This document shows positions 7,561 to 14,862 of a stretch of 23,047 nt of DNA, one piece after another. The DNA lies in assembly GCA_023433855.1 (NCBI GenBank), contig JAEYTV010000614.1, positions 1-23,047 of the forward strand, read 5' to 3'. Below the pieces are notes generated by a model. The model had not been told where the DNA came from. It did no database searches and worked only from the letters and a program-made list of their open reading frames with translations. The translations under genes were made by a program, and so were the position numbers. Position 1 is the first letter of the stretch, and each line of letters starts with the position of its first letter. This stretch comes from Pseudomonadota bacterium (GTDB lineage: Bacteria; Pseudomonadota; Alphaproteobacteria; Rhizobiales; Rhizobiaceae).

Positions 7561-8451
7561 ATGGCGATACCGATCATCGACGCCCATCATCACGTCTGGC
7601 GCCGCGCCGACCAGCCCTGGCTGCAGGGCCCGACCGTCCCGCGCATCTTCGGCGAATACGACGCGATCAAGCGCGATTATCCGATGTCGGAGTTCCTTGA
7701 CGACATCGCCGGCTCCAACGTCGTCGGCTCGGTCTACGTCCAGACCAACTGGTCGCCCGACCGCGCCGTCGAGGAGGTGGAGTGGGTGCAGTCGATCGCC
7801 GACGATACCGGCTGGCCGCATGCCATCGTCGGCTTCGCCGACCTCATGTCCGAGGGCGTCGAGCCCGTTCTCGCCGCCCACGCGAGGTCGCCGCTCATGC
7901 GCGGCGTCCGCCAGCAGCTTCACTGGCACGAGAACCCGCAATACCGCTTCGCCAGCGGGCCGAACGCAATGGCCTCGCCTGTCTTCCGCAAGAACCTGGC
8001 CCTTCTGCAGGATCATGGCTGGCTGTTCGAGTTGCAGGTCTTTGCGCCGCAGATGGAGGACGCTGCCGCGCTTGTGCGGGAATTCCCCGGCATCATCTTC
8101 GTCCTTGAACATGCCGGTATGTTGGAGGATTTGTCGGGCACGGGCCGAGCCGAGTGGCGTGAGGGCATGAAGCGCCTTGCCGACCTGCCCAACATGCACA
8201 CCAAGCTGTCGGGTCTCGGCACCTTCATCCACCGCAACGATCCGGCTCACGTCGCGAAGCTCACCTCGGAAACGGTCGCCCTGTTCGGCTACGAGCGCTG
8301 CGTGTGGGGATCGAACTTCCCTATCGAGAAGCTTTGGACCGACTACGCCACGCTCGCTGACTCAGCTCGGCGTGCCGTGTCGTCGCTTCCCGATGCACAG
8401 CAAAAGGCGATCCTGCACGACAATGCGAGCCGGCTCTATGCCATTGGCTGA
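7561..8451 (+). CDS. Amidohydrolase family protein (COG3618 type, lactonase-like)
   Basis: A 296-residue TIM-barrel hydrolase of the amidohydrolase-2 family. The N-terminal I-D-A-H-H-H-V-W carries the first metal-binding histidine pair, followed later by R-G-V-R-Q-Q-L-H-W-H, L-E-H-A-G and the closing W-G-S-N-F-P-I-E-K-L-W. In many relatives the last motif carries an aspartate (G-S-D-W-P); the asparagine form seen here is, as I recall, found in one branch of the family. Characterised members hydrolyse sugar or aromatic lactones, such as L-fuconolactone and 2-pyrone-4,6-dicarboxylate. It starts 10 bases after dctM with a GAGGAAG ribosome-binding site, so it is the last gene of the TRAP operon and probably acts on the imported compound or its first product. 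The substrate is not predictable. Confidence 0.88.
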   Translation: MAIPIIDAHHHVWRRADQPWLQGPTVPRIFGEYDAIKRDYPMSEFLDDIAGSNVVGSVYVQTNWSPDRAVEEVEWVQSIADDTGWPHAIVGFADLMSEGVEPVLAAHARSPLMRGVRQQLHWHENPQYRFASGPNAMASPVFRKNLALLQDHGWLFELQVFAPQMEDAAALVREFPGIIFVLEHAGMLEDLSGTGRAEWREGMKRLADLPNMHTKLSGLGTFIHRNDPAHVAKLTSETVALFGYERCVWGSNFPIEKLWTDYATLADSARRAVSSLPDAQQKAILHDNASRLYAIG

Positions 8452-8510
8452 GGTGGATGCGCGCGGCCTGGCGTCGCGCCAAAGGTGTAGCCCCAAGTTG
8501 CTTCAGCTGA

Positions 8511-8529
8511 TTGACAATCGCCGTTGACA
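8511..8529 (+). promoter_or_regulatory. Tandem TTGACA boxes upstream of the FGE gene
   Basis: TTGACA occurs at 8511-8516 and again at 8524-8529, about 50-65 bases before the FGE start. Either could be a -35 box, although no strong -10 hexamer follows at the usual distance. A small hairpin (TGGCG-TCG-CGCCA, 8469-8481) lies just before and might separate the upstream operon, but it has no T-run. Function is inferred from position only. Confidence 0.25.
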
Positions 8530-8576
8530 AGCTCTGGTTTCAGCCAACATCAATTCGGCAATTGAAGATTTGCCGC

Positions 8577-9533
8577 ATGACAACGACCGAAGATTCGTCT
8601 GCAACTGAAACGAAGGATGCATGTTGTGTGCCCGCCAGCGATCGCGGATGCGCAATAACACCAGCGGGTTCTCCAAATGGGACCGGCACACGCTCTCATC
8701 CGCTGGTTGTTCCAGGCGGCAGAAGCTTCGTCGGCACCAATGTGCCGGCGATCCCTCAGGACGGAGAAGGACCTGAACGTCCAGTCCGGCTCAGAGATTT
8801 TATGCTGGAAGCTCAGACCGTGACCATTGTCCGCTTCGCGGAATTCGTCGCGGCAACCGGTTATGTCACCGAGGCCGAGCGTTTCGGTTCGTCTGCCGTC
8901 TTCCGTGGGGGGCTCGCCGGATCGAGCAATGATGAAGCTGTGCAGAATCTGCCCTGGTGGTCCAACATCGAGGGAGCCTGCTGGTCGAGGCCCGAGGGGC
9001 CGGGATCAGATTCGGACGCCCGCCAGGATCACCCGGTCACGCATGTTTCGTGGAACGATGCTCAGGGTTTCACGGCTTGGGCTGGAGGACGGCTACCGTC
9101 CGAGGCCGAGTGGGAGCACGCGGCGCGTGGCGGACCCCAGAGACGCCGCTTCCCATGGGGCGAAGAAGAGCCGGACGACAACCAGGTGTACTGCAACATC
9201 TGGCAGGGTCGCTTTCCTCACCTGAACACCATGGTCGATGGCTATGCGGCTACAGCTCCCGCGCGCAGCTTCGATCCCAATCCGCTTGGATTCTACAACA
9301 TGGCGGGCAACGTATGGGAGTGGACGGCAGATGCTTTCCGTGTGCATTCCCTGGGGCAACAGGCGAAGAGCCGCAACGAACAGTCCCGGCGATCCAGCGA
9401 CAAGACGCTGAAGGGCGGCTCCTATCTCTGCCACAAGAGCTACTGCTATCGCTATAGAATAGCGGCTCGGATGGCGCTCAGCCCCGACAGTTCGGCAAGC
9501 AACGTCGGCTTTCGCGTTGCCTATGACGCCTGA
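8577..9533 (+). CDS. Formylglycine-generating enzyme (FGE), sulfatase maturation factor
   Basis: An oxygen-dependent FGE of 318 residues that oxidises the active-site cysteine of type I sulfatases to formylglycine. The family core is clear: P-G-G-R-S-F-V-G near residue 47, V-T-H-V-S-W-N-D-A near 158, G-R-L-P-S-E-A-E-W-E-H-A-A-R-G-G, N-M-A-G-N-V-W-E-W, and the C-terminal block with G-G-S-Y-L-C-H-K-S-Y-C-Y-R-Y-R. The two catalytic copper-binding cysteines of true FGEs are present (C285 and C290), which separates it from the many FGE-like proteins without sulfatase activity. D-S-S-A-S-N-V-G-F-R closes the domain. ATG at 8577 is preferred; a start at 8511 would add 22 unusual residues. There is no signal peptide, so it acts in the cytoplasm. 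The likely client is the CMPAR sulfatase at 14863-16377. Its 3' end overlaps the convergent LysR gene by 13 bases. Confidence 0.93.
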   Translation: MTTTEDSSATETKDACCVPASDRGCAITPAGSPNGTGTRSHPLVVPGGRSFVGTNVPAIPQDGEGPERPVRLRDFMLEAQTVTIVRFAEFVAATGYVTEAERFGSSAVFRGGLAGSSNDEAVQNLPWWSNIEGACWSRPEGPGSDSDARQDHPVTHVSWNDAQGFTAWAGGRLPSEAEWEHAARGGPQRRRFPWGEEEPDDNQVYCNIWQGRFPHLNTMVDGYAATAPARSFDPNPLGFYNMAGNVWEWTADAFRVHSLGQQAKSRNEQSRRSSDKTLKGGSYLCHKSYCYRYRIAARMALSPDSSASNVGFRVAYDA

Positions 9534-10507
9534 CGTCGGCTCATAGCAGCCTTCACCATCGATTTGCCGGCTGTCGATCGCGAGCGCGTCGAAGGGCGGT
9601 CGCCATCTACGCCCATATTCAGAAGATTGATCTTGTTCCTGAGCGTGTCGATGAAACGATCGAGCAACGGCGTCGATACCATGTTGGCACGCCTGACAAT
9701 GCCGACCTTGCGCAGGAACTTGAACCCTTCCAGCTCAAACTTGGACAGCATCGCCATTTGTTCCGAGCGTGTGTTGGCCTCCGGCATGATCGTCAGCAGA
9801 CCCCTGCTGTTCACAAAATGATGGAGGATAACATCGGAGTTGGTGGCGATCTTGAAGCGCGGTTTCTTGCCGAGCCTCTCGACGAAATAAGCTTCGAGAG
9901 CGGTGCGGCCTGCCTCTTCGAGCTCCGGGACGATCCATTCCTTGCTTCGCAATTCGGCGGCGCTGACGATGCGGTCGGCGAATTCATGCCTCGCCGGGCA
10001 GATGCCGACGAAACGATCGGTGAATATCGGTTCAATCTCGAACGTGTCGTCGTCTTCGAGGCGGTTATACATTCCGATGAAGAAGTCTATGCGATTGCCC
10101 AAAAGGGCTTGGCGCAGGTGGTCGGCATGATCGGTCATCACGGTGAAATCCACATCCGGGACGACGTCGCTGAAGGCGCCCATCGTCTCCGCCGATATCT
10201 TGACGAAGGATGCGCCGGCGCCGAACGCGATCCTGCCCGACGAGCCTGACGCGAGCGCCTTCAGGACGTCCCGGGTGGTGTCGAAATCGCTGAGTATCCT
10301 GCGGGCATGGGGTTCGAGGGTGAGCGCGAAAGCGGTCGGCTGGACGCCGCGCGACAGTCTCTTGAAGAGCGGAACGCCGTAACTTTCCTCCAAGGCGCTG
10401 ATGCTCTTGCTGAGGGCAGGCTGGCTGATGTTGAGATGACGCGACGCCTTGAGGATGCTGGCACACTCCAGCACGGCAATGAAATGGCTGAGTTGGCGGA
10501 TGTTCAT
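9521..10507 (-). CDS. LysR-family transcriptional regulator
   Basis: A regulator of 328 residues. The first 60 or so residues form the LysR helix-turn-helix: M-N-I-R-Q-L-S-H-F-I-A-V-L-E, then N-I-S-Q-P-A-L-S-K-S-I-S-A-L-E, then G-V-P-L-F-K-R. The remainder is a periplasmic-binding-protein-like effector domain, with F-F-I-G-M-Y and G-L-L-T-I-M-P-E-A strands. The ATG at 10507 gives the canonical N-terminus; the open frame upstream to 10744 overlaps the next gene and is not credible. The C-terminal 30 residues are basic and serine/arginine-rich, longer than usual. It is transcribed away from the ABC transporter-sulfatase operon, so it probably controls that operon and perhaps FGE, with the sugar or a metabolite as inducer. 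Confidence 0.92.
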   Translation of the reverse strand: MNIRQLSHFIAVLECASILKASRHLNISQPALSKSISALEESYGVPLFKRLSRGVQPTAFALTLEPHARRILSDFDTTRDVLKALASGSSGRIAFGAGASFVKISAETMGAFSDVVPDVDFTVMTDHADHLRQALLGNRIDFFIGMYNRLEDDDTFEIEPIFTDRFVGICPARHEFADRIVSAAELRSKEWIVPELEEAGRTALEAYFVERLGKKPRFKIATNSDVILHHFVNSRGLLTIMPEANTRSEQMAMLSKFELEGFKFLRKVGIVRRANMVSTPLLDRFIDTLRNKINLLNMGVDGDRPSTRSRSTAGKSMVKAAMSRRQAS

Positions 10508-10532
10508 CGGTCGGAACTCTGTTCTCACAATC

Positions 10533-10574
10533 GGACGCGGAGGCGTCCATATATTCACAAAAGCTATATATATG
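10533..10574. promoter_or_regulatory. Palindromes in the LysR/ABC-transporter divergent promoter region
   Basis: Two symmetric elements lie in the 136-base gap between the divergent genes. GGACGC-GGAG-GCGTCC (10533-10548) is a perfect 6-bp inverted repeat, close to the lysR start. CATATAT (10548-10554) and ATATATG (10568-10574) form a second inverted repeat with a 13-base centre, in an AT-rich patch suited to a promoter. LysR regulators bind partly symmetric T-N11-A sites in just this setting, so one or both may be the operator. No clear -35/-10 pair can be assigned. Confidence 0.4.
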
Positions 10575-10643
10575 AAAATAAAAGAAACTTGTCGTTCTAT
10601 ATCAGCGCAGGAATATTGGCGCCAACAGCCTAGGGAGGATGGC

Positions 10644-11984
10644 GTGACGATTTTCAGCAAGCTTTCAAAAACGACCGTGCAATCCGTTGCGATGGTTCTG
10701 ATGCTCGGGGGCAGCGCACTGGCCGCCGACCAGCCGCCAATCAATGTCGTGATAAATCAATCCCCATGGCTCAACGGCTTCTCAGGGATCGTCGATCTCT
10801 ACGAGCAGCAGACGGGCAACGAGGTCAATCTCGACGTCAACCCATATGCGGGCAGCCTCGAGAAGCAGCGCAACGCGGTCCGTTCGCAGCGCAGCGAGTA
10901 CGATCTCCTGATCATCAACGGGATTTTCTATCAGGAGATGTATCATGGCGGGTTCCTGGAGCCGCTCAAGAACATCGATCCCAATTTCCAGTTGGACCCG
11001 CAAGTCTACACGTTCGACGACACGTTATGGTTCGACTCTAAGACCAAGACCGTGAACAGGCAGACCGGCGATCTGCTCACTGTGCCCGTCAATCCGAACG
11101 TGACGCTGCTTTTCTACCGGAAGGACCTCTACGACGAGCATGGGCTGAAGGTACCCGCCACCTGGGACGAACTGCTCGCCAACGCCAAGGCGCTGCACAA
11201 TCCGCCCGAGATGCTTGGAATGGTGCAGCGTTCCGCCCGCGCGGCGATATCGATCAGCTGGGACTTCTGGCCCTATCTCATCAGTCATGGCGGCTCGCTT
11301 TTCCGCGATGACAAGGGCGGCGACTTCTTCGTCACCCTGAATAGTCCGGAGGCGCGCGAGGCTCTGGAGACATATGTAAAGATCGGCAAGGAGGTCGGGC
11401 CTGAGAACCGGGCCAATGTCGACCAGGCGGAGATCATCCAGAACCTGGTGACCGGCCGTGCCGCTCATGCGATCCTTACCGCCGCGGCCCAGTCGCAGAT
11501 GGACGACCCGAACAATTCCGCCGTCGTCGGCAAGATCGGGTACGCCAACATCCCGCACAAGGAAGGGTTCCCTTCCGCACCGGCCTTGGGACACTGGCTT
11601 GCCGGAGTTCCGAAGAACGTTCCCCAGGAAAATAAGGTGGCGGCGCTTGAGTTTCTCAAGTGGTTCCAGAAGCCGGAAACACAACTTGAGTACGCCAAGC
11701 TTGGCGGTACGCCCGTCAGTGCCGCCGCCTTCGAGTCCGATTTCGCCAACCAGCAGGAAAACCGCTACATGAAGACAATGGTGGAGGCCCTGCCGATGGC
11801 CCGTCAGATGACCACCGTGCCGGAAGGCGCGGCGATCATTTCGGTCCTGGAACTGGGTCTCAACCAGGTAGTGGCGGGAGAACTGACTGTTCCCAAGGCG
11901 TTGAATTCCATGTCGGCGGACATTGAAAAGATCATGTCCGAAGCCGGCTACAAGACAGGGCGGCTGCCTGATCTGCCCGAGTAA
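10644..11984 (+). CDS. Extracellular solute-binding protein of a CUT1-type sugar ABC transporter
   Basis: A periplasmic sugar receptor of 446 residues (family 1 extracellular solute-binding protein). The GTG start at 10644 follows a strong ribosome-binding site (AGGGAGGA, 10632-10639) and gives a signal peptide ending at S-A-L-A-A-D. The mature protein shows the usual family layout: F-S-G-I-V-D-L-Y-E-Q-Q-T-G near the N-terminus, Y-D-L-L-I-I-N, V-P-V-N-P-N-V-T-L-L-F-Y-R-K-D-L-Y hinge strands, V-P-A-T-W-D-E-L-L near the middle, and A-L-E-F-L-K-W-F-Q near the C-terminus. Two permease genes follow after a 91-base gap containing hairpins. From the neighbouring sulfatase and aldose-epimerase-like genes I infer a sulfated sugar or glycoside ligand; the sequence alone does not show this. 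Confidence 0.93.
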   Translation: MTIFSKLSKTTVQSVAMVLMLGGSALAADQPPINVVINQSPWLNGFSGIVDLYEQQTGNEVNLDVNPYAGSLEKQRNAVRSQRSEYDLLIINGIFYQEMYHGGFLEPLKNIDPNFQLDPQVYTFDDTLWFDSKTKTVNRQTGDLLTVPVNPNVTLLFYRKDLYDEHGLKVPATWDELLANAKALHNPPEMLGMVQRSARAAISISWDFWPYLISHGGSLFRDDKGGDFFVTLNSPEAREALETYVKIGKEVGPENRANVDQAEIIQNLVTGRAAHAILTAAAQSQMDDPNNSAVVGKIGYANIPHKEGFPSAPALGHWLAGVPKNVPQENKVAALEFLKWFQKPETQLEYAKLGGTPVSAAAFESDFANQQENRYMKTMVEALPMARQMTTVPEGAAIISVLELGLNQVVAGELTVPKALNSMSADIEKIMSEAGYKTGRLPDLPE

Positions 11985-11996
11985 ATTCGGGGATCC

Positions 11997-12054
11997 GGCA
12001 ATCCTTTTTGCCCCATTCAAGCTATTCCAATAGCGGTGCCTCCGAAGGCACCGC
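11997..12054 (+). promoter_or_regulatory. Two intercistronic hairpins between binding protein and permease genes
   Basis: The gap between the binding-protein and first permease genes contains GGCAA-TCCTTT-TTGCC (11997-12012), a 5-bp stem. It also contains GCGGTGCC-TCCGAA-GGCACCGC (12033-12054), an 8-bp GC-rich stem that gains a ninth T-A pair around a CCGA loop. No T-run follows, so a full terminator is unlikely. Such structures after a binding-protein gene often protect the upstream message or attenuate read-through, giving more receptor than permease. That role is inferred. Confidence 0.5.
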
Positions 12055-12075
12055 CGCGTAGGACTAAACAAAATC

Positions 12076-12954
12076 ATGGCGCAGCGATCGGCCTACGGAA
12101 CTGCAAAATATCTTTCCGTCCTGCCGGCGCTTTTCTTTCTTGTGGCACTCACCGTCGTGCCGATCGCCAATCTTTTCCTGCTGAGTTTCTTCAATGTCGA
12201 ATGGTCGGGCGGGCAAGCTGTCTGGCATTGGCAAGGACTGGCCAACTACATCGCGATGGCATCGGACAGATTGCTGAAGGCAGGCGTCTGGAACACGTTG
12301 ATCCTCGTGTTCGTCGCGACGACGCTTCAGGTCGCTATCGGTCTCGGCCTGGCGGTCGTCTGCTCAAAGCTCGGCAAGGCCTCCAACGTCTACAGAACTC
12401 TTTTCCTGCTGCCGATCCTCATTCCGGGCATCATCATCGGCGCCATCTGGAAGCTGATGTACAATTCCCAGTTCGGCGTCATAAACCAGGTGCTCGGCAT
12501 ATTCGGATTCCCGTCTGTCGACTGGCTCGGTTCGCCATCTCTGGCGCTTGCCTCAGTGATCGTGGTCGACATCTGGCATTGGACGCCCTTCTCGTTCCTG
12601 CTTCTGCTTGCGGCCGTCGAATCCTTGCCCTCGGACATCACTGAAGCGGCAAAGATGGACGGCGCGAATGCCTGGCAGGAATTCCGCTCGATCACACTGC
12701 CACTGCTATTGCCGGCGATTGGCGTGACCTACGCCTTTCGGGCGGTGACGGCATTCAAGGTCTTCGACGAGATCTACCTTTTGACCGGCGGCGGCCCCGG
12801 CACGTCCACGGAAGTCATCAGCTTCACGATCTACCAGCGCTTTTTCGTCCAGGACAATGCCGGCTACGGAGCGGCCATCTCGATGACGGTCATATTCGTG
12901 GTGGCGCTCATCATTGCGGTCGTCCTGACGCGTCGCCAGCGGATAATGAACTGA
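12076..12954 (+). CDS. CUT1 sugar ABC transporter permease, MalF/UgpA type
   Basis: A 292-residue inner-membrane permease with about six hydrophobic segments. The ATPase-contacting EAA loop reads E-A-A-K-M-D-G-A-N-A-W-Q-E-F-R-S-I-T-L-P near residues 193-211, the standard form in binding-protein-dependent sugar permeases. G-G-G-P-G-x-S-T-E-V near 237-246 is typical of the MalF-like partner. The ATG start gives a short cytoplasmic tail before the first helix. Two bases separate its stop from the second permease gene, so both are surely co-translated. No ATPase gene of this transporter type lies in the operon. Confidence 0.93.
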   Translation: MAQRSAYGTAKYLSVLPALFFLVALTVVPIANLFLLSFFNVEWSGGQAVWHWQGLANYIAMASDRLLKAGVWNTLILVFVATTLQVAIGLGLAVVCSKLGKASNVYRTLFLLPILIPGIIIGAIWKLMYNSQFGVINQVLGIFGFPSVDWLGSPSLALASVIVVDIWHWTPFSFLLLLAAVESLPSDITEAAKMDGANAWQEFRSITLPLLLPAIGVTYAFRAVTAFKVFDEIYLLTGGGPGTSTEVISFTIYQRFFVQDNAGYGAAISMTVIFVVALIIAVVLTRRQRIMN

Positions 12955-12956
12955 GC

Positions 12957-13805
12957 ATGGCGACGTCCTCGCACAACTTCAACTTCCGTCAGCGCGCCAG
13001 GCTCGGCCAGCACCTGATACTGCTGGCCGCCGCGATCATCGTGCTCCTTCCTTTCTGCTGGATTGCGGCCGCGGCGTTCAAGACCCAGATCGTTCTGCTG
13101 ATGGGAAACCTGACCTTCAGCCCGGTCCTGTTGAATTTCAACGAAGTGCTGTTCGGCCGCACGTCCACATATCCCCGCAGCTTCCTCAACAGCCTGATCG
13201 TCGCCGGCTGCAGCACCGTGCTGGTCATCGCGGTCGCGTTCCTGGCCGGCTATTCCCTGTTCAGGATGCGCTGGCCGCGCTGGGTAACGCACATCTTCCT
13301 GCTCTGGGCAATGGTGTTCAACCTGGTGCCGCCGGTGGCCCTGGCGGGCGCCTGGTACGAACTCTATCGCGACGTTGGCCTGCCTGGCGGCCTGTTCGCT
13401 CTCGTCCTCAGCCACACCACGCTTCATCTGCCGATGGCTCTGTGGTTGCTGTCGAGCTTCCTGAACGACATTCCGCGCGAACTGGAAGAGGCGGCAGTGG
13501 TCGACGGCGCTGGGTTCGGCGCGCTTCTTCTTCAGGTCATAATGCCGATCCTGATGCCCGGACTGGTCTCGACCGGCATCCTCGTTTTTATTTTCAGCTG
13601 GAACGAGTTCCCCGTCGCGCTTGCGCTGACCAGCAGTCAGTCGGCGACCGTGCCGGTGGCGATCGCCAAATTCGCACAGGAAAACGAGATAAAATACACG
13701 CAGATGGCAGCGGCCTCCGTTCTGTCGGCGCTGCCAGCCTTGCTTGCGCTGATCTTCGGTCAGCGATGGATCGTGAAGGGTCTGACAGCCGGAGCGGTCA
13801 AATGA
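12957..13805 (+). CDS. CUT1 sugar ABC transporter permease, MalG/UgpE type
   Basis: A 282-residue inner-membrane permease, partner of the upstream MalF-type protein. About six hydrophobic segments are visible, with the EAA loop E-E-A-A-V-V-D-G-A-G-F-G-A-L-L-L near residues 178-193 followed by M-P-I-L-M-P-G-L, and F-S-W-N-E-F-P-V-A-L near 215-224, a MalG hallmark. The stop codon overlaps the start of the DUF4432 gene in an ATGA arrangement, which supports translational coupling and ties the epimerase-like protein to transport. Confidence 0.93.
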   Translation: MATSSHNFNFRQRARLGQHLILLAAAIIVLLPFCWIAAAAFKTQIVLLMGNLTFSPVLLNFNEVLFGRTSTYPRSFLNSLIVAGCSTVLVIAVAFLAGYSLFRMRWPRWVTHIFLLWAMVFNLVPPVALAGAWYELYRDVGLPGGLFALVLSHTTLHLPMALWLLSSFLNDIPRELEEAAVVDGAGFGALLLQVIMPILMPGLVSTGILVFIFSWNEFPVALALTSSQSATVPVAIAKFAQENEIKYTQMAAASVLSALPALLALIFGQRWIVKGLTAGAVK

Positions 13806-14848
13806 GGCGCGACGAACTGCTGCAATTGCGCCGCCATTATTCTTCACTCGACGCCTTTGCCGGCTCCAGGCTTGTCTCCCTCGAGGATGGTGGCGGGCGC
13901 GGATTGCGCCTCCTGGAGATGCGATCGGGCGGAGGTCTGGAACTGGAGGTCGTCGTCGATAGAGGCTTCGATATCGGGAGGCTCGCAATCAACGGCGTTA
14001 CCGTCTCATGGCATTCGTCAGGAGGGATCCGGCAGGTCGGGCTGACCGATCCCCAATCGGATCGCGGGCAAGGCTTCCTGCGGGGCATGTCGGGCTTTCT
14101 CGCCACGTGTGGATTCGACCACATAAGGCAACCGGAAACCGACCGGGTCGAGGACGCGCCCCTCCATCCCTATGGGGAGGTCGACTACCCGTTGCATGGC
14201 TGGGGCGCCGGACAACCCGCCTCGCTCATTGGCCATGGGATGGACGAGGCCGAGACGCCCTATCTGTGGGCGGAGGGCGAGGTTGTGCAGTCCATGATGT
14301 TCCTTGGCGCGATTGCGCAGAGGCGACGCATCACCATGCCGGTTGGGGAAACGAGCTTCACTATCGAAGATCGCGTCACGAATGTCGGGGCATTCCCGAC
14401 CACTCACATGATGCTCTATCATTTCAACCTGGGTCACCCGCTCATCGCTTCGGGCACGACGTTCGATGTAGACGGTGCCAGCCAGGTCTGGAGCAGCCGC
14501 GAGCATGACGCGCTGGCGAGGTTCGGTGCACCCTCGGAAATCCACAGTGCGGACCTGTCGGTTTTTCGGCTGCCCAATCAGAAGCTCGCCGCGTGCAGGG
14601 TCTCCAATGCCGAAAAACAGCTGGCATTGACCATGAGCTTCGATCCGGTTGCTTTGCCTTATCTCCAGATGTTGCGGATGGGCGGCGCCGGCCTCTATGG
14701 CGCGGCGATCGAACCTTGCACCACCGGCAGCCGCACGCGTCGTGATGCACGGGAAAGGGGAGAGATGCTTTTCCTGCAGCCCGGCGAGTCCCGAGTCTAT
14801 CGCATCGAAATCTCCCTCCGACGCCCGCCTGCTCTTGCAGCGGCCTAA
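13802..14848 (+). CDS. DUF4432 / aldose 1-epimerase-like protein
   Basis: A 348-residue protein with the look of the DUF4432 branch of the galactose mutarotase-like beta-sandwich superfamily. Indicative stretches are V-V-V-D-R-G-F-D-I-G near residues 50-59, F-L-A-T-C-G-F-D-H near 98-106, Y-P-L-H-G near 128-132, M-L-Y-H-F-N-L-G-H-P near 202-211, and A-A-I-E-P-C-T-T-G near the C-terminus. Members are thought to bind or interconvert sugars, but few are characterised, so mutarotase, epimerase or lyase-like activity are all possible. It overlaps the permease gene by four bases and precedes the sulfatase by 14 bases. This places it in sugar catabolism after import. There is no signal peptide. Confidence 0.82.
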   Translation: MRRDELLQLRRHYSSLDAFAGSRLVSLEDGGGRGLRLLEMRSGGGLELEVVVDRGFDIGRLAINGVTVSWHSSGGIRQVGLTDPQSDRGQGFLRGMSGFLATCGFDHIRQPETDRVEDAPLHPYGEVDYPLHGWGAGQPASLIGHGMDEAETPYLWAEGEVVQSMMFLGAIAQRRRITMPVGETSFTIEDRVTNVGAFPTTHMMLYHFNLGHPLIASGTTFDVDGASQVWSSREHDALARFGAPSEIHSADLSVFRLPNQKLAACRVSNAEKQLALTMSFDPVALPYLQMLRMGGAGLYGAAIEPCTTGSRTRRDARERGEMLFLQPGESRVYRIEISLRRPPALAAA

Positions 14849-14862
14849 AAAGGAAACGGACT

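Noticed and set aside
8469..8481. TGGCG-TCG-CGCCA hairpin as a terminator of the TRAP operon
   Set aside because: Only five pairs and followed by AAAGGTG rather than a T-run; too weak to call.
12864..13988. Minus-strand open frame of 374 codons opposite the second sugar permease
   Set aside because: Low-complexity, Arg/Gln/Asp-rich composition typical of antisense to hydrophobic genes; the plus-strand permease has clear motifs and spacing.
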